From: Christensenella sp. UBA3944 | Lineage (GTDB): Bacteria > Bacillota > Clostridia > Christensenellales > DTU072 | Assembly: GCA_002385605.1 (NCBI GenBank) | Contig: DGDU01000051.1 | Span: forward strand, 22,261-73,223 | DNA length: 50,963 nt | Direction: 5' to 3' | In this document: positions 1 through 9,267 of the stretch, piece after piece | Layout: each line of letters opens with the position of its first letter | How positions within the stretch are numbered: the stretch's first letter is position 1 | The notes under the pieces: model-generated | Told to the model about the DNA's origin: nothing | What the model saw: the letters and a program-made list of their open reading frames with translations, nothing else | The model's database searches: none | Translations under genes and position numbers: made by a program

Positions 1-1548
1 GCTATAATAGAGGGTTCTCACATCAAATGGGGTAAGTTCAAGCCCTGGATTCTCATCGGCGCCGTAACCTGCGGCGCGGTCATCCTGGCGATGTACAATG
101 TGCGCGTCTTTACGGGCTGGAATTTCGTTATCTTTATGACGATAATGTATTTCCTGTGGGAAACGACATTTACGATGAACGATATAGGCTATTGGTCGAT
201 GCTGCCCTCGCTGTCGTCAAAAAGAAACGAGCGCAACACCGTTGCCATGATGACGGTTATATTCGCGGGCATAGGCGCATTCGCGGGCCAAGGCCTTGTA
301 ACCTTCACAACCCCCGGCAACATGGTCGCGGGTTACCGCCTCTGCTCTATAATAATCGTCGCGGCGTTTATCGGCTGCCAGATTATGACAGCGGTGGGCG
401 TAAAGGAAAGGGAGCGCACACAGGCGGAACTTGAGGCAAAGATTTCGCTTAAGCAGATGTGGAAAACCATCAGAAACAACGACCAGGTTCTCTGGATGAC
501 GCTTTCGATGCTTTTCTACAATATCGGCTCGAATATAATCGTAGGCCTCGCATACAACCTTTACTACCTTGAGGTAGGCTACGATAGCAACAGCTTTTAC
601 TTCATCGTGCTGTTCGGCGTTGTAAGCATTCTCGGCAACCTGTTCTACCCGAGGCTTGCCAAGCGCTTGGGCCGCAAGAAGCTGCAGTTTATATCCGCCA
701 TGACAGCCGTATTCGGTTATGCGGGCATAGCCCTTATCGGTTGGTGGGAGTTCCTGCCCTTCAACATCGTTACATTCGCCATCTTCGGGTTCTTTGTGTT
801 CCTTGGGCAGACGCTGTTCTATATGGCATCCATCATCAATATTACCAACTGCGTCGAGTACAACGAGCTTAAACAGGGCGAGCGCAACGAAGCCGTCGTT
901 TCGACCCTCCGCCCCTTTATGGCGAAGTTCGCCTCGGCAGTGCAATACGGCCTTGTTACTCTTGTGCTTGTCGTTTCGGGCGTCTTTATCCTCAGCCAGA
1001 ATATCTCGCAGATGGAATCCCAGAAAAACTACCTCGAAACAATGGGCAACTCGCAGGATCAAATCAAATATATCCTTAAGGTAAAGGATTACTTTGAGGT
1101 TTACGAATCCCACGATCAGAAGGAAGCCGCGAGAATAGTCGATGAAATGATAGCTAACGACGAATTTATGTCTCACTATCAGATTAAAGCAGAATATGTG
1201 GACGCCCTGAAGAATTGCCGTATATACGCCATCAAAGACGGCAAGCCGCAGGACCTCGGCAAATGGGAAGATATCGAAGCGGCACAGCTTGACACTAGCG
1301 CCAAATATTCTATCGAAATCCGCGACGGCGACAACAACTTCAACGCCGCCAACCAGGCGTTCAAAGAACAGCGCTCAATAAGCATGAGGCTGTGGCTAAG
1401 GGCCGCCGTCAGCTTGATTCCGATAATATTCCTTATCGTCGCTTGGTTTATTCAGAACAAGAAATTCATCATAGACGAAAAATACTACGACGATATGATC
1501 GCCGAAATCGAAAGGCGCAAGCAAGCGCAAACCGAAGAACAGCAATAA
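1..1548 (+). CDS. GPH-family (MFS) sugar/cation symporter, 5' end outside window
   Basis: The reading frame is open from base 1, so the gene begins before the window; 515 residues are visible. The first visible residues contain KWGKFKPW, resembling the cytoplasmic-loop signature of glycoside-pentoside-hexuronide:cation symporters. Many hydrophobic segments follow (e.g. around 530-640, 690-830, 930-1000 nt), so this is an inner-membrane transporter; the substrate cannot be read from sequence. Odd point: about 120 hydrophilic residues (nt 1000-1380) lie between the penultimate and last membrane segments. The C-terminus is a charged helix. It converges with leuB and shares the terminator at 1592-1622. 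Confidence 0.85.
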   Translation, partial: AIIEGSHIKWGKFKPWILIGAVTCGAVILAMYNVRVFTGWNFVIFMTIMYFLWETTFTMNDIGYWSMLPSLSSKRNERNTVAMMTVIFAGIGAFAGQGLVTFTTPGNMVAGYRLCSIIIVAAFIGCQIMTAVGVKERERTQAELEAKISLKQMWKTIRNNDQVLWMTLSMLFYNIGSNIIVGLAYNLYYLEVGYDSNSFYFIVLFGVVSILGNLFYPRLAKRLGRKKLQFISAMTAVFGYAGIALIGWWEFLPFNIVTFAIFGFFVFLGQTLFYMASIINITNCVEYNELKQGERNEAVVSTLRPFMAKFASAVQYGLVTLVLVVSGVFILSQNISQMESQKNYLETMGNSQDQIKYILKVKDYFEVYESHDQKEAARIVDEMIANDEFMSHYQIKAEYVDALKNCRIYAIKDGKPQDLGKWEDIEAAQLDTSAKYSIEIRDGDNNFNAANQAFKEQRSISMRLWLRAAVSLIPIIFLIVAWFIQNKKFIIDEKYYDDMIAEIERRKQAQTEEQQ

Positions 1549-1591
1549 AGTAAAGACTCGCAAGAGCCCTTCCTTACAGGCAAATTACAAT

Positions 1592-1622
1592 AAAAAAGCC
1601 GCCCCGAACGGAGCGGCTTTTT
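1592..1622. terminator. Bidirectional intrinsic terminator
   Basis: An 11-bp A/T-flanked stem (AAAAAAGCCGC ... GCGGCTTTTTT) with a short loop sits between the convergent transporter and leuB. A- and T-runs on both sides let it work for either strand. Confidence 0.85.
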
Positions 1623-1632
1623 TATGAGGTTG

Positions 1633-2724
1633 TTATGTCCTTTGTAACGGTCTGGTTAGGTATTCGATGATTTTTTGGGTCATCGCTTTGCAGCCCAGAG
1701 GCTCGGTGGCGTTGTCCAAAATGTCCCTCGTGCGGTAGCCGGCGTTTAATACGGCGTCCACCGCCGCTTCTATCTCGTCGGCTTCCTTATCAAGATTAAA
1801 GGAGAGCCTGAACATCATGGCTACCGAAAGTATGGTCGCTATGGGGTTAGCCAAATCCTTTCCGGCTATGTCGGGCGCGGAGCCGTGGATGGGCTCGTAC
1901 ATGCCTCTTGTTCCTTCTCCGAGGGACGCCGAGGGCAAAAGCCCTATCGAGCCAGTTATCTGCGAAGCCTCGTCCGAAAGTATGTCGCCGAACATATTGG
2001 AAGTCACAACGACATCGAACTGCGCGGGGTTTTTGATAAGCTGCATGGCGGCGTTATCGACAAGCATATCGGATACCGCTATTTCGGGATAGTCCTTAGC
2101 CGCACGATGCACAACTTCGCGCCACAGCCTCGAGCTTTCCAGAACATTGGCCTTGTCGACGCTTATAACCCTCTTGCTTCTCTTGGCTGCTATGTCGAAG
2201 GCAACACGGGCTATCCTCTCGATTTCTGCTTCGCTGTAGCATTCGGTGTCGAAGGCTTCCTCGCCGCCTTTACCCTGCCTTCTGCCGCGCTCGCCGTAAT
2301 ACATACCGCCCGTGAGCTCGCGCACTATTACCATATCGAAGCCGCGGGAGGCTATCTCGTCCTTAAGCGGGCATGCCGATTTAAGCACGGGATTGAGCTT
2401 GGCGGGGCGGATGTTGGCAAACAGCCCAAGCTCCTTGCGAATGCCTAAAAGGGCTCTTTCGGGCCTCAAATGCCCGGGAAGGGTATCCCATTTGGGCCCG
2501 CCCACGGCACCCAGCAGGACGCTGTCGCTTCTTAAGCACCTTTCCAGAGCCTCGTCTGTCAGGGGTACGCCGTACTTGTCTATGGAGTTCCCGCCGGCGG
2601 GAACAAAGTCGTATTCAAACTTGTGATTATGCTTGGCGCCTACGGCATCCATGACGGCTATCGCCGACGCTATTATTTCGGGGCCTATGCCGTCGCCCTC
2701 TACAACGGCTATTTTGTATTCCAT
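1633..2724 (-). CDS. leuB: 3-isopropylmalate dehydrogenase
   Basis: 363 residues, the usual length. It oxidatively decarboxylates 3-isopropylmalate to 2-oxoisocaproate with NAD+ in the cytoplasm, using divalent metal. Visible family features are the N-terminal GDGIGPEI, the substrate arginine block (LRPERALLGIRKELGLFANIRP), the VRELTGGMYYG segment and the metal/cofactor region with GDILSDEASQ and PIHGSAPDIAGK. It is the last gene of the ilv-leu operon and starts 2 bases after the leuD stop, so translational coupling is likely. Because cimA is present, the enzyme probably also acts on the methylmalate intermediate of the citramalate route. Confidence 0.96.
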   Translation of the reverse strand: MEYKIAVVEGDGIGPEIIASAIAVMDAVGAKHNHKFEYDFVPAGGNSIDKYGVPLTDEALERCLRSDSVLLGAVGGPKWDTLPGHLRPERALLGIRKELGLFANIRPAKLNPVLKSACPLKDEIASRGFDMVIVRELTGGMYYGERGRRQGKGGEEAFDTECYSEAEIERIARVAFDIAAKRSKRVISVDKANVLESSRLWREVVHRAAKDYPEIAVSDMLVDNAAMQLIKNPAQFDVVVTSNMFGDILSDEASQITGSIGLLPSASLGEGTRGMYEPIHGSAPDIAGKDLANPIATILSVAMMFRLSFNLDKEADEIEAAVDAVLNAGYRTRDILDNATEPLGCKAMTQKIIEYLTRPLQRT

Positions 2725-2726
2725 CG

Positions 2727-3203
2727 TTAGTTCTCCTTTAGCGAATTGAGAAGCCCGCCCTTAGATATTATGTTTTGCAAGAACGGCGGGAAAGGCGGGA
2801 AGGTGCCTTTGGTGTTTTTGGTCTTGTTGATAATCTCGCCCGCCGAGAAGTCGACTTCGATTATGTCGCCCTCGTCGATGTCGCCCGAATATTCGACAAT
2901 GGGAAGCCCTGTGTTGATGGCGTTGCGGTAGAAAATTCTCGCGAAGCTCTTGGCTACGACGCAGGCGATTCCGCTTGCCTTTATGGCTATGGGGGCGTGC
3001 TCGCGTGAGGAGCCGCAGCCGAAGTTATAACCCGCTACCATTATGTCGCCCTGCTGCACCCTGCCCACAAAGGTCTTGTCGAGATCCTCCATGCAATGGG
3101 CGGCAAGCTCCCTGGGGTCGGAAGTGTTAAGGTACCTCGCGGGTATAATTACATCGGTATCGACATTGTCGCCGTATTTGATAACCTTGCCGGTGTATTT
3201 CAT
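2727..3203 (-). CDS. leuD: 3-isopropylmalate dehydratase small subunit
   Basis: 158 residues, matching the short bacterial/archaeal type of LeuD. It forms the swivel domain of isopropylmalate isomerase with LeuC and converts 2- to 3-isopropylmalate. It shows GDNVDTDVIIPARYL near the N-terminus and the NFGCGSSREHAP motif typical of the aconitase swivel domain. It starts 2 bases after leuC ends and is followed directly by leuB. Confidence 0.95.
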   Translation of the reverse strand: MKYTGKVIKYGDNVDTDVIIPARYLNTSDPRELAAHCMEDLDKTFVGRVQQGDIMVAGYNFGCGSSREHAPIAIKASGIACVVAKSFARIFYRNAINTGLPIVEYSGDIDEGDIIEVDFSAGEIINKTKNTKGTFPPFPPFLQNIISKGGLLNSLKEN

Positions 3204-3204
3204 A

Positions 3205-4479
3205 TCAGTTTTCCTCCTTGTATACTTCGTCGGGGTGGGAGATTTTGCCCGTTACGGCGGACGCGGCCGCTACGGCGGGGCTTGCGAGATAAACTTCGCT
3301 GTTGGGGTGTCCCATACGGCCCACAAAGTTGCGGTTGGTGGTGGCTACGCACCTTTCGCCGCTCGCGAGTATGCCCATGTGCCCGCCCAGGCAGGGCCCG
3401 CAGGTGGGTGTGGATACCGCGGCTCCAGCCTCGATAAAGAGCTTTGTAAGCCCGCTTTCTATCATCTGCAGGAATATCTTCTGCGTGGCGGGGATTATTA
3501 ACATGCGTACATCCTTATGTATCTTGTGCCCCTTGAGAACCTTAGCCGCCTCGACAAAGTCGCTGTAGCGCCCGTTGGTGCAGGAGCCTATAACCACCTG
3601 GTCTATCTTTACATCGCCGAACTCGCCGAAAACCCTGGTGTTGGAAGGAAGATGTGGGAAGGCTACGGTGGGGGTAAGCGCCGACATATCTATATCGTAT
3701 ACCTCGTCGTACTCGGCGTCGGGGTCGGCCTCGTAGACTACGGGCTGCCTCGAGCTGTGCCCGCGCACATAGTCAAGGGTTACCTCGTCGACGGGGAATA
3801 TGCCGTTTTTGGCGCCCGCCTCTATTGCCATGTTGCAGATGGCGAACCTGTCGTCCATCGAAAGGTATTTTATGCCGTCGCCCGAAAACTCCATCGATTT
3901 GTAGAGAGCGCCGTCGACGCCTATCTTGCCTATGATGTGAAGGATTACATCCTTGCCCGACACCCATTTGGCGGGTTTGCCCGTGAGGTTGAACTTTATG
4001 GCGGAAGGAACCTTAAACCATGCCTTGCCGTACGCCATGCCAGCCGCCATGTCGGTGCTGCCTACGCCCGTCGAGAAGGCGCCCAAGGCGCCGTAGGTGC
4101 AGGTGTGGCTGTCGGCGCCTATAACAAGGTCTCCCGAAACTACAAGCCCCTTTTCTGGCAGCAGGGCATGCTCTACGCCCATATCGCCTACATCAAAGTA
4201 ATTGGTGATGCCTTTAGCCGAGGCGAAGTCCCTTACCCTTTTGGTCTGCTCGGCGGCCTTTATATCCTTGTTAGGGGTGAAGTGGTCCATTACAAGGGCG
4301 ATTTTTTCGCGATTGAATACGCAATCGCAGCCGGCCTTGTTAAATTCGTTAATGGCGACGGGCGAAGTTACATCGTTGCCCAAAACAAGGTCGAGATTCG
4401 CCATTATCAGCTCGCCCGCTTTAACGCTGTCTTTTCCCGCGTGGGCCGCCAGAATCTTTTGAGTCATTGTCATTCCCAT
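3205..4479 (-). CDS. leuC: 3-isopropylmalate dehydratase large subunit
   Basis: 424 residues, aconitase-superfamily large subunit of the short type that pairs with a separate LeuD. Visible motifs are GADSHTCTYGALGAFSTGVG, VIGSCTNGR (first cluster cysteine) and TPTCGPCLGGHMG (CxxC pair), together giving the three ligands of a [4Fe-4S] cluster. The enzyme is oxygen-labile. It lies between cimA and leuD with gaps of 2 and 1 bases. It likely serves both the leucine and citramalate pathways, since no second aconitase-like pair is present in the operon. Confidence 0.95.
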   Translation of the reverse strand: MGMTMTQKILAAHAGKDSVKAGELIMANLDLVLGNDVTSPVAINEFNKAGCDCVFNREKIALVMDHFTPNKDIKAAEQTKRVRDFASAKGITNYFDVGDMGVEHALLPEKGLVVSGDLVIGADSHTCTYGALGAFSTGVGSTDMAAGMAYGKAWFKVPSAIKFNLTGKPAKWVSGKDVILHIIGKIGVDGALYKSMEFSGDGIKYLSMDDRFAICNMAIEAGAKNGIFPVDEVTLDYVRGHSSRQPVVYEADPDAEYDEVYDIDMSALTPTVAFPHLPSNTRVFGEFGDVKIDQVVIGSCTNGRYSDFVEAAKVLKGHKIHKDVRMLIIPATQKIFLQMIESGLTKLFIEAGAAVSTPTCGPCLGGHMGILASGERCVATTNRNFVGRMGHPNSEVYLASPAVAAASAVTGKISHPDEVYKEEN

Positions 4480-4481
4480 AA

Positions 4482-6053
4482 TCAGTTAACCTCTCTGAGA
4501 TAAAGATAATATTCCAAAGAATCCACAAGCGCCTGCCTGCTGGCTTCAATTATGTCTGTGGATACGCCGACGGTTGTCCAAACCCTCTTGCCGTCGGTAT
4601 TTTCTATAAGAACCCTGACCTTCGCGCCCGTCGCCTGGTCTCCCGAAAGCACGCGCACTTTATAGTCGGTGAGATGCACTTCGTGAAGGCAGGGGTAGAA
4701 GGTGCTAAGCGCCCGCCTTAAGGCAAGGTCTAAGGCGTTTACGGGGCCGTTACCGATGGACGCAGCCGTTTCGGTCTTGCCGTCTACGGCAAGTTTTACA
4801 AGGGCGTATGCCGATTGCTCGCCGTCGGGTGGCGGGTACTCGCCGCTTGTCTTATACATCTGAAGCTTGAAGTGCGGCCTGAACCTGCCGAGTATATTGA
4901 GGACGATAAGCTCGAAGCTGGCGTCCGCCGACTCGAACTGATACCCCTCGTGCTCAAGCTCTTTTATGCGGTCGAGGATTATCTTTGTTTCGGGCGAGTT
5001 CTTGTTAAGCTCGGGCGCTAGGTTTGCTATCTTTGCTATAACCGTCGTGCGCCCGCTCATCTCGCTCATAAGGTAACGCCTGCTGTTTCCAACCGATTCG
5101 GGCGGCACATGCTCGAAGGAGTTGCGGCATTTGTCCACGCCGTCTATGTGCATTCCGCCTTTGTGAGCGAAAGCGCTTGTGCCCGTGTAAGGCTTGTTTG
5201 TGGGCGCAATAAGATTGGAAATCTCGTATATCCTGTAGCTTGTGCCGCAAAGCCCGGCGAGGTCGCCCTCTACCGCCTTGTAGCCCATCTTAAGCTGAAG
5301 GTTGGGGATTATGATGCTTAAGTCGGCGTTGCCGCACCTTTCGCCTATACCTATAAATGTGCCCTGCACCTGCGTCGCTCCGGCGGCTACCGCCATCATA
5401 GAGTTTGCCACGGCGCAACCCGTGTCGTTGTGACAATGTATGGATATCCTCGTCGAGGGGTGCTTTTTTGCCACAACGGTGGTTATCTCGTAAATCTCCG
5501 AGGGCAGCGTGCCGCCGTTGGTGTCGCAAAGGGTAAGCACATCGGCCCCGCCCCTTTCGGCGGCGTCAAGCACGCTCAAGGCGCATTCGGGGTCGGCCTT
5601 GTAGCCGTCGAAGAAATGCTCGGCGTCGAAAATTACCTCTTTGCCGTTCGCCTTAAGATAGCTCACGGTATCGTATACAAGGCTTAAGTTCTCTTCTTTA
5701 GTTATGCCGAGAATCTCCTTTATGTGCAAATCCCACGATTTACCGAAAATAACAACGGTTTGTGTGCCCGCGTTAAGCAGGGACTTTACCTGCGGGTCAT
5801 CCTCTACCTTAAGGTTCTTGCGGCGGGTGCTGCCGAAGGCGCAAAGCTTTGCGTGCTTTAGCTTAAGCCCTCTCGCCTTCTCGAAAAACTCTATGTCTTT
5901 GGGATTCGACCCGGGATTTCCCGCTTCTATATACGCTACCCCGAAGTCGTCAAGCGCCTTTACGATGTTCAGCTTGTCCTGAACCGAAAAGGATATCCCC
6001 TCGCTCTGGGCGCCGTCGCGCAGAGAGCTGTCGAATATTTCTATCTTTTTCAT
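4482..6053 (-). CDS. cimA: (R)-citramalate synthase
   Basis: 523 residues, homologous to 2-isopropylmalate synthase but of the citramalate type: the N-terminus reads DSSLRDGAQSEGISFS rather than the DTTLRDGEQAPG of the adjacent LeuA. It condenses pyruvate with acetyl-CoA to citramalate, the first step of threonine-independent isoleucine synthesis. A TIM-barrel HMGL-like domain (roughly residues 1-270) has the metal-site HCHNDTG motif; a C-terminal LeuA dimerisation/allosteric domain (about 390-520) suggests feedback control, probably by isoleucine. It starts 9 bases after leuA. The assignment against a second LeuA rests on these motifs and on having both genes side by side. Confidence 0.88.
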   Translation of the reverse strand: MKKIEIFDSSLRDGAQSEGISFSVQDKLNIVKALDDFGVAYIEAGNPGSNPKDIEFFEKARGLKLKHAKLCAFGSTRRKNLKVEDDPQVKSLLNAGTQTVVIFGKSWDLHIKEILGITKEENLSLVYDTVSYLKANGKEVIFDAEHFFDGYKADPECALSVLDAAERGGADVLTLCDTNGGTLPSEIYEITTVVAKKHPSTRISIHCHNDTGCAVANSMMAVAAGATQVQGTFIGIGERCGNADLSIIIPNLQLKMGYKAVEGDLAGLCGTSYRIYEISNLIAPTNKPYTGTSAFAHKGGMHIDGVDKCRNSFEHVPPESVGNSRRYLMSEMSGRTTVIAKIANLAPELNKNSPETKIILDRIKELEHEGYQFESADASFELIVLNILGRFRPHFKLQMYKTSGEYPPPDGEQSAYALVKLAVDGKTETAASIGNGPVNALDLALRRALSTFYPCLHEVHLTDYKVRVLSGDQATGAKVRVLIENTDGKRVWTTVGVSTDIIEASRQALVDSLEYYLYLREVN

Positions 6054-6062
6054 AAACGCTCC

Positions 6063-7565
6063 TTAAAGCAGTTTGTTGAGCCCGTTTATATAGGCAATGA
6101 TACTGGCTTCGATAATATCCGTCGAAAGGCCTCTGCCCGTGACTATCTCGTCGCCGCACTTGATGCGCACAAACGCCTCGCCCAAAGCGTCTTTGCCTTC
6201 GCCTACGCTCTGGATGCTGTAATCATCTAAAGAGTGCGGGGGCGTCTTAATAATCTTGTCTACCGCCTTGAATGCCGCGTCTACGGGGCCGTCGCCTATC
6301 GCGACTTCCTCGAACACTTTGCCGCCGTTGCTCAAACGGACAATGGCGTTGGAAGTTACATAATTGCCGCTGTTAACGGTAAACCTGTCGAGAGTGAACT
6401 CGTTTGCCGTCGAGGACTTAACCTTATGCCCGACGAGGGCTTCCAGGTCGGCGTCGTTAATCTTCTTCTTTTTGTCAGCCAGGTCCTTGAAGCTCGCAAA
6501 CAGCACATCCATTTCTTCGGGGGTGAGGTTGTACCCAAGCTCTTTCAGGCGGTTTTGAATTGCGTGCCTGCCGCTGTGCTTGCCGAACACCATGTTGTTG
6601 GATGGGATACCGACCGATTCGGGCGTCATGATCTCGTAGGTTGCCCTGTTGGCGAGCACGCCGTGCTGGTGTATGCCCGACTCGTGGGCGAAGGCGTTGT
6701 CGCCTACTATCGCCTTGTTGATGGGCGCCCTCATACCGATGATGTTATATACCAGCCTGCTTGCCCTGTATATCTCGTTGGTCTTTATGCGCGTCTCGCC
6801 GCCGTAAATGTTTTTGCGGGTGTTTATCGCCATAACGATTTCTTCCATCGCGGCGTTGCCCGCCCTTTCGCCCAAGCCGTTAATCGTGCATTCAACCTGC
6901 AAGGCTCCCGCCTCGACCGCCGCCAAAGAGTTGGCGACCGCCATGCCGAGGTCGTTGTGGCAGTGCACCGAAAGCACGATCCCTTCGGTTTCGGGTACCG
7001 CTTTGCGCAGATAGGTTATCCTTTCCGCCATTTCTCTGGGTGTCGAATACCCTACCGTGTCGGGAATGTTGATGGTTGTCGCGCCCGCCTTTATCGCAGC
7101 CCTTACCGCTTTTGCCAGAAACTCGGGGTCCGAGCGCATAGCGTCCTCGGCGGAGAACTCGACATCGGGCACATACTTTTTGGCGTACTTTGTCATGGCC
7201 TCGATATTCTCGAGCACCTGCGAGGGGCTCATCTTGAGCTTGTACTCCATGTGAATGGGGGAAGTGGCGAGGAAGATATGTATCCTGGGGGACACGGCGT
7301 TCTTAACCGCCTCGTAGGCCGCGTCTATATCCTTGGGAATGGCTCGGGCGAGGCTCGCCACCGACGAATTCTTAACCGTTTCGGCTACGGATTTTACCGA
7401 TTCGAAGTCGCCTTTGGAGCTTATGGCGAAGCCCGCTTCTATGATGTCCACATTGAGCCTTTCGAGAGCCTTGGCCACTTCCAGCTTTTCTTTGAGGTTC
7501 ATACTGCAGCCGGGGGCTTGCTCGCCGTCTCTCAATGTGGTATCGAAAATCTTAATATGTTTCAT
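6063..7565 (-). CDS. leuA: 2-isopropylmalate synthase
   Basis: 500 residues from the ATG at 7565, which has AGGAGG just upstream; a longer frame to 7631 would overlap ilvD and lacks a comparable ribosome site. It condenses 2-oxoisovalerate with acetyl-CoA, the committed step to leucine. Motifs are DTTLRDGEQAPGC at the N-terminus, SVHCHNDLGMAVANS (metal ligands), GLGERAGNA, and a C-terminal allosteric LeuA domain from about residue 370. It is the fifth gene of the operon, between ilvD and cimA. Confidence 0.95.
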   Translation of the reverse strand: MKHIKIFDTTLRDGEQAPGCSMNLKEKLEVAKALERLNVDIIEAGFAISSKGDFESVKSVAETVKNSSVASLARAIPKDIDAAYEAVKNAVSPRIHIFLATSPIHMEYKLKMSPSQVLENIEAMTKYAKKYVPDVEFSAEDAMRSDPEFLAKAVRAAIKAGATTINIPDTVGYSTPREMAERITYLRKAVPETEGIVLSVHCHNDLGMAVANSLAAVEAGALQVECTINGLGERAGNAAMEEIVMAINTRKNIYGGETRIKTNEIYRASRLVYNIIGMRAPINKAIVGDNAFAHESGIHQHGVLANRATYEIMTPESVGIPSNNMVFGKHSGRHAIQNRLKELGYNLTPEEMDVLFASFKDLADKKKKINDADLEALVGHKVKSSTANEFTLDRFTVNSGNYVTSNAIVRLSNGGKVFEEVAIGDGPVDAAFKAVDKIIKTPPHSLDDYSIQSVGEGKDALGEAFVRIKCGDEIVTGRGLSTDIIEASIIAYINGLNKLL

Positions 7566-7581
7566 GATTGCCTCCTGATTG

Positions 7582-9243
7582 TTATTTGCCGAATACGGCT
7601 CCCTTGTCCGCCGAGCTGACCATGGCGGCATATCTCTTAAGATATCCTTTTAGGTCGGGCAGAGGCTTTAGGGTTGTTTGGGATTTTCTTTTTTCCAGTT
7701 CTTCGCCGCTGATGTTAAGGGTTATGCCGTAGTTGGGTATGTCAAGCGTTATGCTGTCGCCTTCTTTCACATAGGCTATGGGCCCGCCCTCACGGGCTTC
7801 GGGGGATACATGCCCTATTGCCGCGCCTCTCGTCGCTCCCGAGAACCTGCCGTCGGTTATTAGCGCTACATCGGCGTCTAAGCCCATGCCCGCTATCGCC
7901 GAGGTGGGCGAGAGCATTTCCCTCATTCCCGGGCCGCCCTTGGGCCCTTCGTAGCGGATAACAACTACATCCCCTTTCTTTATTTCGCCGCCGTAGATTG
8001 CGGCAATAGCGGCTTCTTCGCTGTCAAAAACCCTTGCCCTGCCCGTAAACTTCAGCATTTCGGCCCTTACCGCGCTCCTTTTTACTATCGCGCCGTTGGG
8101 AGCGAGGTTTCCGAATAGCGCCGCAAGTCCGCCTGTTTGCGAATACGGGGCGTCGATGGGTTTTATTACGCTATAATCTCTTACTTTTGCGTTTTCTATC
8201 CTTTCTCCGACCGTACCTGATACCGTCATAACTTCGGTATCGATCAGCCCTCTTTTGTTAAGCTCGGCCATTACCGCAGACACGCCGCCCGCCCTGTTGA
8301 GGTCCTGCAGATGATGTACGCCCGCGGGGGCAAGTTTGCAGAGGTTGGGGGTTATCTCGCTTATTTCGTTTATAAGTTTCAGGCTGAAAGGTATTTCGGC
8401 TTCGTAGCAGATCGCCGCGAGGTGCAAAACGGTGTTTGTCGAGCACCCGAGCGCCATATCGACGGCAAGCGCGTTTCTTACAGAGCGTTCGGTTATTATG
8501 TCCCTCGGGCAGATGTTTTGCCTTACAAGGTCTATAATCCTCTCGCCCGCCATCTTGGCAAGCCTCAACCTTTGGGAGTACACGGCGGGTATTGTGCCGT
8601 TACCGGGTAGGGCTATGCCCACCGCTTCGCTAAGGCAGTTCATCGAGTTTGCCGTGAACATGCCGCTGCACGAGCCGCAGGTGGGGCAGGCGGACTCTTC
8701 TATCCTTTCCAGCTCGCAGGCCGTGATTCTGCCGCCTTTGTAGGCGCCCACAGCCTCGTAAACGCTGTTGTAATCAAGGTACGCGCCGCCTTCGTCCCTT
8801 ACCGAGAGCATGGGGCCCCCGCTTACGAATATCGCGGGGATGTTTAGCCTCACCGCCGCCATAAGCATTCCCGGCACTATCTTATCGCAGTTAGGTATAA
8901 AAACAAGGCCGTCGAAGCAATGGGCTTTTACCATGCACTCTATGCTGTCGGCTATTATTTCGCGGGTGCAGAGCGAGTACTTCATGCCCTCGTGCCCCAT
9001 CGCTATGCCGTCGCAAACGCCTATCGTATTGAACTCCATCGGGGTGCCGCCCGCGGCGAGTACGCCGTCTTTTACCGCCCTGGCGATAGTGTTTAGGTGT
9101 ATATGCCCGGGTACAACCTCGTTGAAGCTGTTTACTATGCCTATTATGGGCTTTGCGAGCTGCTTATCCGTAAGCCCCGACGCTTTTAGCAGCGCCCTCA
9201 TGGGGGCCTTTTCGGAGCCGAGTTTTATATTGTCGGATCTCAT
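7582..9243 (-). CDS. ilvD: Dihydroxy-acid dehydratase
   Basis: 553 residues, normal for IlvD. It dehydrates 2,3-dihydroxy-isovalerate and -methylvalerate to the 2-oxo acids using an Fe-S cluster and Mg2+. Cysteines expected for the cluster are in PNCDKIVPGM and PTCGSCSGMFTANSMNC; GCSTNTVLHL and the C-terminal GRFSGATRGAAIGH segment are family hallmarks. It lies 24 bases after ilvC and 16 bases before leuA, in one transcription unit. Confidence 0.96.
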   Translation of the reverse strand: MRSDNIKLGSEKAPMRALLKASGLTDKQLAKPIIGIVNSFNEVVPGHIHLNTIARAVKDGVLAAGGTPMEFNTIGVCDGIAMGHEGMKYSLCTREIIADSIECMVKAHCFDGLVFIPNCDKIVPGMLMAAVRLNIPAIFVSGGPMLSVRDEGGAYLDYNSVYEAVGAYKGGRITACELERIEESACPTCGSCSGMFTANSMNCLSEAVGIALPGNGTIPAVYSQRLRLAKMAGERIIDLVRQNICPRDIITERSVRNALAVDMALGCSTNTVLHLAAICYEAEIPFSLKLINEISEITPNLCKLAPAGVHHLQDLNRAGGVSAVMAELNKRGLIDTEVMTVSGTVGERIENAKVRDYSVIKPIDAPYSQTGGLAALFGNLAPNGAIVKRSAVRAEMLKFTGRARVFDSEEAAIAAIYGGEIKKGDVVVIRYEGPKGGPGMREMLSPTSAIAGMGLDADVALITDGRFSGATRGAAIGHVSPEAREGGPIAYVKEGDSITLDIPNYGITLNISGEELEKRKSQTTLKPLPDLKGYLKRYAAMVSSADKGAVFGK

Positions 9244-9267
9244 TTTTATACCTCTTGAATTTGTAGC

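Noticed and set aside
217..1176. Long leftward frame inside the symporter gene, and similar long opposite-strand frames throughout (e.g. 27741-29225, 22343-23863)
   Set aside because: All lie fully within strongly supported genes on the other strand, have low-complexity His/Arg/Tyr-rich products and arise from codon bias of the true gene.
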